Source: Litchfieldella xinjiangensis (GTDB lineage Bacteria; Pseudomonadota; Gammaproteobacteria; Pseudomonadales; Halomonadaceae). Taken from it: 64,000 bases of DNA. The position numbers were made by a program, and so were the translations under genes. Within the stretch, counting starts at the first letter, position 1, and each line of letters starts with the position of its first letter. Of the stretch, positions 25,069 through 33,814 are shown piece by piece. The stretch is from positions 62,001-126,000 of the forward strand of contig NZ_JPZL01000004.1 of the NCBI RefSeq assembly GCF_000759345.1, in the 5' to 3' direction. The notes below the pieces were generated by a model. It had not been told where the DNA came from. It made no database searches and saw nothing but the letters and a program-made list of their open reading frames with translations.

Positions 25069-25310
25069 CTAGCGCCCGAAATACCTTACCCGTAGTGGCT
25101 CATCGTCACGCGGCGCACCATGGTATCGAGCCATTGATCTAGCCAGGCCCAGCAGTCGACAGGCACCTAGTTGGCGAAGCCAAAGTCTATTCCAGTCACT
25201 TGACCGCACGCCGCTTCGCTTCGGGGTTACCACTTTTCCTGAGACGAAACCCCCGAGCGCGGTATTGTCGAGGGCGCTTGCCGCAATAATCCTTGAGCCG
25301 GCGTTCGCGA
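25069..25310 (-). pseudogene. IS3-family transposase relic (orfA end, orfB start)
   Basis: On the minus strand, frameshifted pieces match IS3-family proteins. IIAASALDNTALGGFVSGKV corresponds to the orfA end and VVTP to the orfB start; ACRLLGLARSMARY and APRDDEPLRVR follow the usual RRACRLLGLSRS..RY....DDxxLR pattern. RRLKD upstream is in another frame. The homology stops at a TAG (25069-25071), so the DDE domain is lost. No terminal repeats were identified. Confidence 0.55.
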
Positions 25311-25393
25311 TCTCTAGCTCACATAGATGCTTGGACTAAGATACCTCAATGCATATTTACTAGACTTTTCAACAGTCTATGGTTCGCTTGGTC

Positions 25394-25428
25394 AGCCATT
25401 TCTCCCGGTCCAGCTCGGAGAAATGGCT
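25394..25428. repeat. Perfect inverted repeat
   Basis: AGCCATTTCTCC and GGAGAAATGGCT are perfect 12-bp arms around 11 nt. The repeat lies between the IS3 relic and the ABC operon. It could be a terminator for the minus-strand ABC operon or a mobile-element remnant. The rest of 25311-25559 holds no recognised gene. Confidence 0.5.
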
Positions 25429-25559
25429 GAGCTTTTGGGGAAGCCTGAATACAGCGGTTGATGGGCTTTAGCTCGGCCCTGTTCGCCTTCGGAGAGGAGG
25501 GTTAAGAAACCATTTAGCAAAGCATGCCAATGGGAAGATACTCTTCGCTGGGGGACGGC

Positions 25560-26228
25560 CTAGATATTAGTAACACCGGGTACATAGGTGCGCCGCTCCA
25601 GCAGTCCCAGCAAACTGGCTACTGTCGAGGTCAAGACGAGGTAAATAATTCCTGCCCAGAGGAAAACCTGAAAAAAGTCGAAGGTACGTGAGCCGATATC
25701 CGAAGCGATGGCGGTAATTTCTACGACGCCGATTGTGTAGGCGATTGAAGTGAATTTCAGCTCGATAATAGCCTCGTTGGACCATTGAGGGATAACCCGC
25801 CGCAGTGCCTGGGGTAGCATAATGTGACGGATCGCTTGCCATTGAGACATGCCACAGGCCCTGGCCGCCACCAATTGCCCCTTGGGTACCGACAACACCG
25901 AGCCACGGAAGTACTCCGCCTGATAGGCCGCACTATTAAGCGTGATGGCTATTACTGCCGCAGTGAAGGCATCGAAGACGATGCCTACATGGGGTAAACC
26001 AAGATAGATGAAGAACATCTGCACCAGCATGGGCGTTCCGCGAAACAGCTCCACGTAAGCGGTACTGATCCAATAGAACAGCCTATTGCCATAGACCCTG
26101 GCCCAGCAAAGCATTAAACCAAGAAAGAAGCCCAGCGTTATGGCGATGATCCACAGCAATAGCGTGACCGGCACCCCCTGAAGTAGCCGTGGCAACCACT
26201 CGATGCCGAACTCAATAAATTCAAGCAT
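25560..26228 (-). CDS. Polar amino-acid ABC transporter permease (HisM-like)
   Basis: A 222-residue inner-membrane permease of the His/Glu/Gln/Arg/opine family with about five helices. The coupling loop GQLVAARACGMSQWQAIRHI (residues about 122-141) is the EAA motif that contacts the ATPase; ALRRVIPQWSNEAIIELKFT follows. It forms a heterodimer with the permease encoded upstream at 26991-27659. It is last in the operon, 3 bp after the ATPase gene. Confidence 0.92.
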   Translation of the reverse strand: MLEFIEFGIEWLPRLLQGVPVTLLLWIIAITLGFFLGLMLCWARVYGNRLFYWISTAYVELFRGTPMLVQMFFIYLGLPHVGIVFDAFTAAVIAITLNSAAYQAEYFRGSVLSVPKGQLVAARACGMSQWQAIRHIMLPQALRRVIPQWSNEAIIELKFTSIAYTIGVVEITAIASDIGSRTFDFFQVFLWAGIIYLVLTSTVASLLGLLERRTYVPGVTNI

Positions 26229-26231
26229 GGC

Positions 26232-26972
26232 TCACTCATGCTCCTTGATAATATTCAGAAAGGCTCGGGTACGATCGCTGGCAGAAGCGTCAAACAGCTC
26301 TGCGGGGGTGCCCTGTTCCACGATGTGGCCGTTTTCCATAAAAATGATCTCGTCTGCGGCCTGGCGGGCAAAGCTCATTTCGTGTGTAACGACAACCATG
26401 GTCATGCCCTCGACCGCCAACTGCTGCATCACCCGCACTACCTCACCGGTCAGTTCTGGATCTAACGCCGAGGTGGGTTCGTCGAACAAGAGTACATCCG
26501 GATCCATTGCCAGGGCGCGAGCAATAGATACACGTTGCTGCTGGCCACCCGAGAGCTCAGCGGGGTAAGCATTCGCCCTTTCACTCAGCCCGACTCGTTC
26601 AAGCTCACGATGCGCTCGCTGGGTGGCGTCATCCTTGTTGATTCCATTGACCTTGATTTGGCAGATACGAACGTTATCGAGGACAGTGAGATGTGAGAAA
26701 AGATTAAAATCCTGAAAAACAAATCCCATACGGGCCCGCATGGTGTCGATATTGGAGTCCAGCACTTCCTTGCCGTTAAGATAGATCCGTCCTGCATCTG
26801 GCACCGTGAGCTGGTTTATGCAGCGTAGCAGTGTACTCTTGCCCGAGCCGGAGGGGCCAATCAGCACCTTGGTCTCGCCCCGGTAGAGTCCAAAGCTGAT
26901 CCCTTTAAGAACCTCGACACCATCATAAGCTTTCTTGACTTCCTGGACGTCCAGGATCAAATCATCGGCCAT
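26232..26972 (-). CDS. Polar amino-acid ABC transporter ATPase
   Basis: A 246-residue ABC ATPase of the GlnQ/HisP class. Walker A GPSGSGKST is at 39-47, followed by the Q-loop, the signature ELSGGQQQRV, Walker B VLLFDEPTSALDPE and the switch histidine in VVVTHE. It energises the two permeases encoded on either side. Spacing to the neighbouring genes is 18 bp and 3 bp, so one transcript is certain in practice. Confidence 0.95.
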   Translation of the reverse strand: MADDLILDVQEVKKAYDGVEVLKGISFGLYRGETKVLIGPSGSGKSTLLRCINQLTVPDAGRIYLNGKEVLDSNIDTMRARMGFVFQDFNLFSHLTVLDNVRICQIKVNGINKDDATQRAHRELERVGLSERANAYPAELSGGQQQRVSIARALAMDPDVLLFDEPTSALDPELTGEVVRVMQQLAVEGMTMVVVTHEMSFARQAADEIIFMENGHIVEQGTPAELFDASASDRTRAFLNIIKEHE

Positions 26973-26990
26973 TCTTGGCTTCCTCTCGCG

Positions 26991-27659
26991 TTATTTTCCA
27001 AAGCCTGGCACGGCCAGCTTACGTTCATAGGCATAGAGCAGACTGTTTCCGACTCGGTTGAGAACGAAATACAGCAATGCAACCACGGCGAACACGGTGA
27101 GAACGTTGCCCTGGGTGCTGGTGATAATGTAATGGGCCTGACGGGTCAGCTCGACTACGCCAATAACATAGGCTAGAGAGGTTTCCTTTATTTCCGAGGA
27201 AAACTCATTGGTCCAAGGTCCGATAGCATGAATCGCGGCCTGGGGAAAAATGATTTGGCGGATCGCCACCATCTTGGACATGCCCATCGCTCGGGCCGCC
27301 ATCATCTGTCCAGACGGTACCGATTGGAAAGCGCTACGAAAGATTTGGGACTGGTAGGCCGCTGAGCGAAGCCCCATCGCCAATACGGCCGCACCAAAAG
27401 CAGAAATTTCAAATATACCTGACATGCCATAGTAAAAGATGAACAGCATAATAATGATAGGTATGCCCCGAAAGACACGCTCATACAGCTTGAGCGGCCA
27501 CTGCACGAGCCGGGTTTTTGGCCCGTAGAGCTGCAAAAGGCAAATCGCCAGGCCCAAGACAAAACCAATGATCAGGAGCGCTACCAGCAGAACAATGGCG
27601 ACCCCTAACCCCTTAAGAAGAAAGGGGAAATCACGTAGCAGTACATCGTAGATATCCAT
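26991..27659 (-). CDS. Polar amino-acid ABC transporter permease (HisQ-like)
   Basis: A 222-residue permease homologous to the last gene of the operon. The EAA loop reads GQMMAARAMGMSKMVAIRQI (about 119-138). The first helix region LGVAIVLLVALLIIGFVLG precedes a predicted short cytoplasmic turn. It is separated from the binding-protein gene by 60 bp containing a strong hairpin. Confidence 0.92.
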   Translation of the reverse strand: MDIYDVLLRDFPFLLKGLGVAIVLLVALLIIGFVLGLAICLLQLYGPKTRLVQWPLKLYERVFRGIPIIIMLFIFYYGMSGIFEISAFGAAVLAMGLRSAAYQSQIFRSAFQSVPSGQMMAARAMGMSKMVAIRQIIFPQAAIHAIGPWTNEFSSEIKETSLAYVIGVVELTRQAHYIITSTQGNVLTVFAVVALLYFVLNRVGNSLLYAYERKLAVPGFGK

Positions 27660-27677
27660 GGCAACTTTCCTAACGTG

Positions 27678-27708
27678 ACGGGCGCCCTCCCTTCGGAAAG
27701 GCGCCCGT
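27678..27708 (-). promoter_or_regulatory. Intercistronic hairpin after the ABC binding-protein gene
   Basis: ACGGGCGCC and GGCGCCCGT are perfect 9-bp arms around 13 nt, 12 bp after the binding-protein stop. On the minus strand no long T-run follows. It probably protects the 5' part of the mRNA and lowers permease expression. Confidence 0.65.
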
Positions 27709-27719
27709 TTTCAATTGCC

Positions 27720-28574
27720 TTATTCGTTACCGTGTTCAGGTAAGCCTGCAACCGGCTTTTGGTAGGTATCAACGAAGTCTGGCATGTGGCCGGGAATCGT
27801 CGGAACGGAAACATCGGGAATGTATTCATGCACAATCTCTTCCCACTCACCGGATTCGTAGATAGCGAGGATTCCTTTATTCAGGTCTCCAAGGATGCCT
27901 TGGGGGTCGTCCTTGGTGACCGCAAGGGCCAAGGGGGCGCGAATGAAGATTTTGCCAGCCATCTTCACCGGCTTGCCGGCGTTGATATATTCCTGAGCGG
28001 AGGTGTCATCGACAATCACCGAAGAGATGCGCCCAACTCCCATATCATCCACGGCGGTGACATAGTTATCGTATTTGGCTAGCTCAACATCGATATCGGT
28101 GGTATTCACGACATTTTCTTCCATCCAAGCCTGCTGCGAGGAGCCACCCTGAACCCCGACACGTGCCCCGCAGCACACGGCTGAGAATACGTTGAGTTCT
28201 GAATCTTCAGGCACAAGAACGACATCATTGGTTTCCCACCAGGGAATGGTGAAATCGATGTTTCGACTGCGCTCTTCGGTAACGGTTAGACCGGTGGCGA
28301 GAATGTCGATCTTTTCTGCGGCCAAGGCAGGGATCAATGAGGGGAATGGCATGTCTTGGAATTCGATCTCAATGCCCATCTCATCGGCGATCGCCTCCAT
28401 CGCATCGATGGCTATACCTTTGAAATCACCCCCTTCCACATAGGCCCAAGGTGGGAAAGAGGCCTCTACGCCAACCGTATACGACTCCTGTGCAAACGCT
28501 GTTGTGGTCAGGCAGCCGCCGAGGACCATGGTGCCCATCAAGGCAGGCAGAAGCGACTTTCTTATAGCTTTCAT
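27720..28574 (-). CDS. Polar amino-acid ABC transporter substrate-binding protein
   Basis: A 284-residue SBP_bac_3 protein. The export signal covers about residues 1-29; a Sec site AFAQ-E is present and LGGC earlier could serve as a lipobox, so the anchoring is ambiguous. Landmarks are VGVEASFPPWAYVEGGDFKG, the GIAIDAMEAIADEMG helix and VTEERSRNIDFTIPW, typical of amino-acid receptors. It has two adjacent cysteines (AVCCGA) near the hinge, which is unusual. First gene of the operon; its promoter must lie in 28575-28779. Ligand class is polar amino acid; the precise ligand is unknown. Confidence 0.9.
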   Translation of the reverse strand: MKAIRKSLLPALMGTMVLGGCLTTTAFAQESYTVGVEASFPPWAYVEGGDFKGIAIDAMEAIADEMGIEIEFQDMPFPSLIPALAAEKIDILATGLTVTEERSRNIDFTIPWWETNDVVLVPEDSELNVFSAVCCGARVGVQGGSSQQAWMEENVVNTTDIDVELAKYDNYVTAVDDMGVGRISSVIVDDTSAQEYINAGKPVKMAGKIFIRAPLALAVTKDDPQGILGDLNKGILAIYESGEWEEIVHEYIPDVSVPTIPGHMPDFVDTYQKPVAGLPEHGNE

Positions 28575-28779
28575 CGTGTTCTCACCTATTGTTCAATTGT
28601 ATTACGCCCAGTAAATATGGATGGCGACTCTTGCAGCTGTCAAACAGACAGCCCCCCTCGCTCCACGGGCTCCTCGTGAGAGCACCTGTGTGGCTTGCTT
28701 CCGGGACGAGCGATAGCCAAGCAGGTTAAGTATTGTTAGACTCCAGATAAAAGCAAAAATCAAAAAAGCATTCAGGGAT

Positions 28780-30282
28780 ATGAAAAATAGAATAATGCCT
28801 CGCGCAGGGATGCTATCGAGTTATGCTTCCTCAGCGTTCAAGATCCTGTTACTGCTTGCCATAGGCTTGGCGTTACTCAAGTTCTCCCCGCTCGGGACCA
28901 GTGATCGTTCCGACAAGTATGCGCAAGACCTGTTCAACCATTACCTAGGCGCCTGGTTTTACCCAGACACCTCTCAGGATAAGTCCGTCGTTCTGCTGCT
29001 CACCGACGAAGTCGTAGACAGCCGTCTGAAAGGGGGCTGGCCTGCGCCGTATGACTTCCATGGCGATATACTTAATCGGTTGTTGTTGCATGACCCCGCC
29101 TCGGTCTTCATCGACTTTTTCTGGATGAACCAGAACAAGCCGGGTGTCGCCTATCTTCTGAGAGTCCTTCGAAAGTACCAGTCCCGACACATCCCCGTGT
29201 ATATGGCGGTACGTTCTCGCGACGACTTTACGCGTACCTGGCCGGAGCTTCAGGGCCTCGTCATCCCGGTCGCGGCCGACATCGGATTCGACCCGTCCGA
29301 TTTCGTGGCCCGTCAGTATCTCTTCAACAAGCAGGGGCTCGAAACGGCGGCGTTTAGCATGGGGAAAGCGGTCCGCCCCGACCTGGAGAGCGTCGATCCT
29401 GATTCGAGCATGGATATCTTCTGGGGTGCCCGTGAGAATCTGACCAACGCCGTCTGGATGGAGGCAGGCCGCACGCAGGACACCAACTGGATGGATGCGG
29501 TCAACGAAGGGTTCACCGGCTTCACCCAACGCACGCCCTACAGCACGACGCTTTTCGTCCGCGACCTGCTCAATCCCGTCGCAGACACCGAGGCCAAGGC
29601 CGAACAGGAACTGCGCAGCTTCCTGCAAGGCAAGCACGTCTTTTATGGCGCCAACCTCTCGGGGGTGCAAGATATCGTGCTCGCACCTACGCGGGAGATC
29701 CTGCCGGGTGTGTACTATCACGCCATGGCGTTCGACAATCTGCTGACGTGGGGCCCTTCCTTCAAGGCAGCGGACCCGCACGTGGGTCCCGAGAGGACCC
29801 GGCTGCCCATGTGGCTATTAGATCTGGCTGTCCTGCTCCCTGTCGTGCTGCTGGGTGTTTTTCATCATGAGCGACAACGCTGCCTTCCCGACGATGTGAT
29901 CCCCATCGTCGAACGCCGGCTTTCCCGCCTACGCCGTCCTTTGCTCGACATCATAAAAAGCCTGCTGTTTTACAGCACCTGGCACATCGGCAAGTGGTTA
30001 TTCGGTTTTGGTGCCCTGATCGCCTGGGTCGTTTTCTGCTCATGGGTAGAGTTCCATTATTTCAATGTATCTGCAGCCTCCTGGCTCGGATACCTGGGAG
30101 TCATTTCACTGGGGTTTGCAACGGAGAAACTGGAGTTAATCGATCGAAGCTATCACTGGCTAAAAATAAATGTCTACCAAGAGGCAGTCTATGAACAGGG
30201 AACAATTTATACGGGTGGTGTCTGTAACGATCCTGCCACTATTGATTCAGAGCGTATCAGCAGCAGAACCTTTGATGGTTAA
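28780..30282 (+). CDS. CHASE2-domain membrane protein without output domain
   Basis: A 500-residue protein: one N-terminal helix (about 18-37), a periplasmic CHASE2 domain (about 40-340; VVLLLTDEVVDSRLKGGWPAPY and VFIDFFWM are typical) and three C-terminal helices (about 345-460). CHASE2 sensors usually continue into cyclase, kinase or GGDEF domains; here the chain ends soon after the last helix, so it has no recognisable output. The last 30 codons overlap the next gene by 92 nt in another frame. It heads a three-gene unit with an exported protein and an M48 lipoprotease, suggesting an envelope complex. Confidence 0.8.
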   Translation: MKNRIMPRAGMLSSYASSAFKILLLLAIGLALLKFSPLGTSDRSDKYAQDLFNHYLGAWFYPDTSQDKSVVLLLTDEVVDSRLKGGWPAPYDFHGDILNRLLLHDPASVFIDFFWMNQNKPGVAYLLRVLRKYQSRHIPVYMAVRSRDDFTRTWPELQGLVIPVAADIGFDPSDFVARQYLFNKQGLETAAFSMGKAVRPDLESVDPDSSMDIFWGARENLTNAVWMEAGRTQDTNWMDAVNEGFTGFTQRTPYSTTLFVRDLLNPVADTEAKAEQELRSFLQGKHVFYGANLSGVQDIVLAPTREILPGVYYHAMAFDNLLTWGPSFKAADPHVGPERTRLPMWLLDLAVLLPVVLLGVFHHERQRCLPDDVIPIVERRLSRLRRPLLDIIKSLLFYSTWHIGKWLFGFGALIAWVVFCSWVEFHYFNVSAASWLGYLGVISLGFATEKLELIDRSYHWLKINVYQEAVYEQGTIYTGGVCNDPATIDSERISSRTFDG

Positions 30283-30562
30283 CGGCGTCAAGGCGGGCGT
30301 ATCCGAAGTGGACCTCTTCGACCCCTCAAGCGGCAGTTATGTGCGCTCGGTGGCCGCCGACAGCCTCCACTACCCCATCGATATTCTCGAGGATCAACAA
30401 GGCATGTTCGTGATCGAGCTGGAAGGAACGCGTTATTCGGTCGGCAGCAGCTTCATCAATACCACCAAGACCTACAACGTCTCTGCCGAATGCCAGAACG
30501 CCTTGAATACCCACACCGTCGCGTCCTCACGCGGTGTCGCCGGGAACGGGTGCCTTCAATGA
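30191..30562 (+). CDS. Small exported protein in the CHASE2/M48 unit
   Basis: A 123-residue protein with a clear signal peptide (MNREQF, hydrophobic core, cleavage near SVSA-AE, residue 25). The mature part is about 98 residues, beta-rich, with cysteines in SAECQN and GNGCLQ that could form a disulfide. ATG 30191 follows AAGAGG and fits the signal peptide; it lies 92 nt inside the CHASE2 gene. Its TGA overlaps the M48 start (ATGA). No family recognised. Confidence 0.65.
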   Translation: MNREQFIRVVSVTILPLLIQSVSAAEPLMVNGVKAGVSEVDLFDPSSGSYVRSVAADSLHYPIDILEDQQGMFVIELEGTRYSVGSSFINTTKTYNVSAECQNALNTHTVASSRGVAGNGCLQ

Positions 30563-32088
30563 AAAAACGCCTGATTCCTACCGTCTGTGTCCTTTCCCTT
30601 TCCCTGGCGCTTGGCGGCTGCAGTGCCACACCGGTTGATCAGCTGAGCCGTTGGCTCCCTGGAGGCTTCGACGAAAACCAGACCTACCTTTCCCAAGTCG
30701 ATAAGGCGTACAGGCCAGCCACGACCGGTATCGGGCCAAAGGCTGACCGGTTACGTACCCAGAGCGAAAGCTATGGGCTGATCGACTACCCCGCGCTTGA
30801 AGCCTTTCTCAACCGGCACCTGGATCGACTCAAGACAGCCAGTGGCCTAACGGGGCTCGAGGGCCGCGCCTACGTGTCCGCGGATCGCGGCTTCAGTGCC
30901 AAGACAACCGCAGACGGAAACATCTACATCCCGCTGGAAATGCTCAACGATCTAGACAACGAGCACGAAGTTGCTGCCCTTCTATCGCATGAACTCGCCC
31001 ATGCCATGCTCAACCACAATGATGCCGACCTGTTCGTCCGTTTGCAGAAGAAAGCCGTCTACGCCACGGCATTTGTCTCTTCGCTTGGCAACGAGACCGA
31101 TACGCTCCCTGCTTCGGAAACACGGCGTATCCGCAACATGCTGAGCATGGCTCTGGTGTCCGATGGTTTCCTAAACCCCGGGTGGTCACGTCATCAAGAG
31201 GGGGTGGCCGACCGCCTTGGCCTGGACCTGATGATTGAAGCCGGCTACAACCCGGAAGGTATGAGCCTGATGCTCGCCAAGGTACAGGCCTGGGAGCAGA
31301 AGAACGATGCCATCGCCGCCGAGCGCGAGGCCAACCGTCAAGCCATGCTTACCGCAGCGAGCGAGCAGGCCGGGGTCGACCTGGAGAAGCAATTCTCGCT
31401 CGCCATGGGCGATATCACGACCCGGCTCAATAGCCTGTTCAAGCGTTTCGCTGAGAATCATCCCGATATCGACAAACGCATCGAGGAAAATGCCGAGTAC
31501 AGCGCCGCCCATTACCGGCGCGCGGCACGCCCGCCCATGAACGACATCGAATGGGCTTCCCTGATGGACACCCCCCGCAGCCAGGCGTTGGTCCGCTCGG
31601 TCGCCCTGATCGACGAAGCCAAGGCCCTGTATCAGGCAGGAAGGTTCGACGATGCGGCCACTATCGCCTTGAGCGCAGTGAATGATGATACCCAGCACCA
31701 GAATCACGTCCGCTTGACCCTGGCAGAGATTCGTCGGGAACAGAACCAGAGCGGCTCTGTGCTGGCCAACGCGGAATATGGGCTGCAGGGCAACTATCCT
31801 GCGTATAAGCTTCATTACTACAACGATGTGCTGCGTGCCACGAACAAGGATGGCCTCGCCGCCAGCCTGGAACAACTCAACACGACGTTCGCCGACTATG
31901 GCAAGCCGCCCCAGCATTACAAGGAGCTGATTACACTATCGGAAACGGTCGGCAACAAGGCGCTGAGTACCAACCTGTCACTGGAGTGCGAGTTGAAATA
32001 CCTGGGCGAAGCCGTCGCATGCCGCCCCGGAGAAGTCGACCAGACCCAAGGGTTCAGCTACAACCGCGTGGTGGATAGCCTGTTGTAA
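30559..32088 (+). CDS. M48-family zinc metallopeptidase lipoprotein
   Basis: A 509-residue BepA/YfgC-like protease. The lipobox LGGC gives C21. The zinc motif HELAH is at 144-148 and the third ligand is in HQEGVADRLGLDLM near residue 215. After about residue 360 come TPR-like helices (YQAGRFDDAATIALSAV, LAEIRREQNQ). BepA-type enzymes degrade or help assemble outer-membrane proteins. Start ATG 30559 overlaps the previous stop; an in-frame upstream extension to 30490 lacks a signal. The decayed two-partner secretion locus lies next to it, which may have been its client. Confidence 0.88.
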   Translation: MKKRLIPTVCVLSLSLALGGCSATPVDQLSRWLPGGFDENQTYLSQVDKAYRPATTGIGPKADRLRTQSESYGLIDYPALEAFLNRHLDRLKTASGLTGLEGRAYVSADRGFSAKTTADGNIYIPLEMLNDLDNEHEVAALLSHELAHAMLNHNDADLFVRLQKKAVYATAFVSSLGNETDTLPASETRRIRNMLSMALVSDGFLNPGWSRHQEGVADRLGLDLMIEAGYNPEGMSLMLAKVQAWEQKNDAIAAEREANRQAMLTAASEQAGVDLEKQFSLAMGDITTRLNSLFKRFAENHPDIDKRIEENAEYSAAHYRRAARPPMNDIEWASLMDTPRSQALVRSVALIDEAKALYQAGRFDDAATIALSAVNDDTQHQNHVRLTLAEIRREQNQSGSVLANAEYGLQGNYPAYKLHYYNDVLRATNKDGLAASLEQLNTTFADYGKPPQHYKELITLSETVGNKALSTNLSLECELKYLGEAVACRPGEVDQTQGFSYNRVVDSLL

Positions 32089-32100
32089 GGACTGCCCCTG

Positions 32101-32130
32101 CCCCCGGCAAGCTGCATGCAAGGCCGGGGG
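32101..32130 (+). terminator. Terminator-like hairpin after the M48 gene
   Basis: CCCCCGGC and GCCGGGGG form a perfect 8-bp stem around 14 nt, 12 bp after the stop. No T-run follows, so it may be Rho-assisted or only a processing barrier. Confidence 0.5.
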
Positions 32131-32139
32131 TCAGAGGCC

Positions 32140-33383
32140 GCCTCCCACCGCCTGTGCTGCCGGAGAGCGACACCCCCGCCTTGATGCCGGACGATGATGA
32201 CGTGCTGGTAGCAGTCTCCAACTTGACTTCGTTACCCGCGCTAAGTTCGGTTCGCTCTCCCGCCTTCACTGGCGTACCTTCCAACGTGATATCGTTGCCT
32301 GAGGATACAGTGATCCCACCACCTGCATTGATCGACCCGGTGCGGGCCGTGGTACTGGAGGTTTGTGCGTTCTCGGCACTGGCGCCTAGTTCGGCAGATT
32401 TCTCCGTACCGCCACTGTCGGTCTTGCTCGTCCCGAGATCCACTCCCACGGAGACACCAGTCGACGAGCTACTGGCGGTATCCTGCGCCGCGTTGAACTC
32501 GACATTACCCCCGGCAGAAATGCTAGCGTCTCCACCCGCATCCAAAGCCGTCCCTTCGAAGCTGGCATCGTCGCGCGTACGAATCGTCAGATTGCCCCCG
32601 AAGAAATGCTGCCGGTGCGTGCCGTCGTGGTCGCTTCACTCTCCGTGGCCATGTCGTAGCTTGCCGAAAGGCTAGCCTCGCCCGTGCTGGCTTTGAGCTC
32701 AGCGCCGATTTCATGGCTACTGCTCGACTGCTGGAGGTGTCCTGGACGGCCTGGAAATCCAACGAGCCCGCTTCAATCGTCGTATCGCCGACTGCCTCGA
32801 ACTGGGCGCCAATCAGTACCGTTTCGTCCTCGGAGCTGGAACTGATATTGCCACCCGCCTTGAAGCGGCTAGTCACGGCGGAACTTTCGCTTTCACTCTC
32901 ACTCTCGATCGCGCCATCATAGGAGGCTTTTACACCCACCCCCGCACTCGCCTCGGCGGTCCCATCCGAGCTCGCACCGGCTTCCGCTCCGGCATAACCC
33001 CCTACACGAACATCGTGGCTCTGCGAATCACTGCTCGACCAGCTCTGGTCCGATACCGCCTCATCACGGATCGAACGAGCAGACTGTGTCAGGTTGCCCC
33101 CCGCTTCTACCTGGGTACCCTGATCGACAATGGTATTTGTCGCTGTGCGGTTGAGGAAACGATAGGCGCGCAGGAGGTTGTTCCGAGCGAATATCCTGTT
33201 CACGCTGACGCTCAATGCGCTCAAGGGCCTCCGTCTGCAAGCGCTCCGCCTGACGTGTCGCTGCGTCTATATCAGCGGCCGTTTGTGCGTGTGCCCCTGC
33301 GAAAGGGAAAGAAAGGCCAAGGCAACGCAAAGCGCCGCCCACTGCGGCCTAGCGACAAATCCAGTATTTCTGTGTTTTTGCAT
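32140..33383 (-). pseudogene. Collapsed two-partner secretion locus (tpsB start fused to tpsA interior)
   Basis: On the minus strand ATG 33383 starts a signal-peptide-like segment (MQKHRNTG, then ALCVALAFLSL). After a 1-nt shift near 33300 it continues FAGAHAQTAADID and a Q/R/E-rich stretch typical of FhaC/ShlB N-termini, ending near SEQPP (about 33180). The sequence then jumps into the interior of an FhaB/CdiA-like exoprotein: VDQGTQVEAGGNLTQSARS, VGGYAGAEAGASSDG, FKAGGNISSSSEDE, SAGGNVEFNAAQDTASSSS. Further frameshifts occur near 32715 and 32620, and the repeats stop near 32150. No TpsA N-terminal secretion domain, toxin end or TpsB barrel is left. Confidence 0.75.
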
Positions 33384-33814
33384 TCGAATTCAGCGCCATC
33401 AGAATGCCATAGGAGTACTGCAATAGCGGGTCGTACAGAAGCGGGGAGGCTTCACCAACCTGAGCTTGTTCGCACGTGCTATCGTCCCAGGGGGGGCAGA
33501 ACTTGAGGCGCTGTATGGGCGAAAGAGGTTTTCTTGGAAAAAAGGCGAACTACTAATTTAGTAGAATTGTTATTGAGCTTTCCAACTAGGTTGACCCAAC
33601 GAAACCACCTGTCAAGAACACTTGGCCTCTTACAGCAGGCCGCTTCAGCCGTAACCAAGTGCTGAAGGTTTTCACTTAGCCTGGGCGGTTAGGTTGCGCT
33701 TGGTTCGAAACATCCTGCTCTCTCAGCTAACATCTTTATACATTTTTGATCTGAGAGACGGTTTGTCGAGCTTTGCCGAGTTCTAAGCGATCGTTCATAC
33801 AGCGGAGTCGAGCA
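33384..33814. other. Regulatory region before the wecB-nfr operon
   Basis: 431 bp without a gene. An inverted repeat TCTCTCAG (33719-33726) / CTGAGAGA (33751-33758) flanks the AT-rich core CTTTATACATTTTT about 60 bp before wecB and may be an operator or promoter element. The rest shows nothing recognisable. Confidence 0.45.

Noticed and set aside
24826-25095. 89-codon plus-strand frame as a real gene
   Set aside because: No recognisable family, no Shine-Dalgarno, and its end overlaps the IS3 relic on the other strand.
28945-29781. 278-codon antisense frame opposite the CHASE2 gene
   Set aside because: Arg/His/Gly-rich composition and no motif; a shadow of the plus-strand gene.
31186-31917. 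243-codon antisense frame opposite the M48 gene
   Set aside because: No family features and no ribosome site; the plus strand carries a complete protease.
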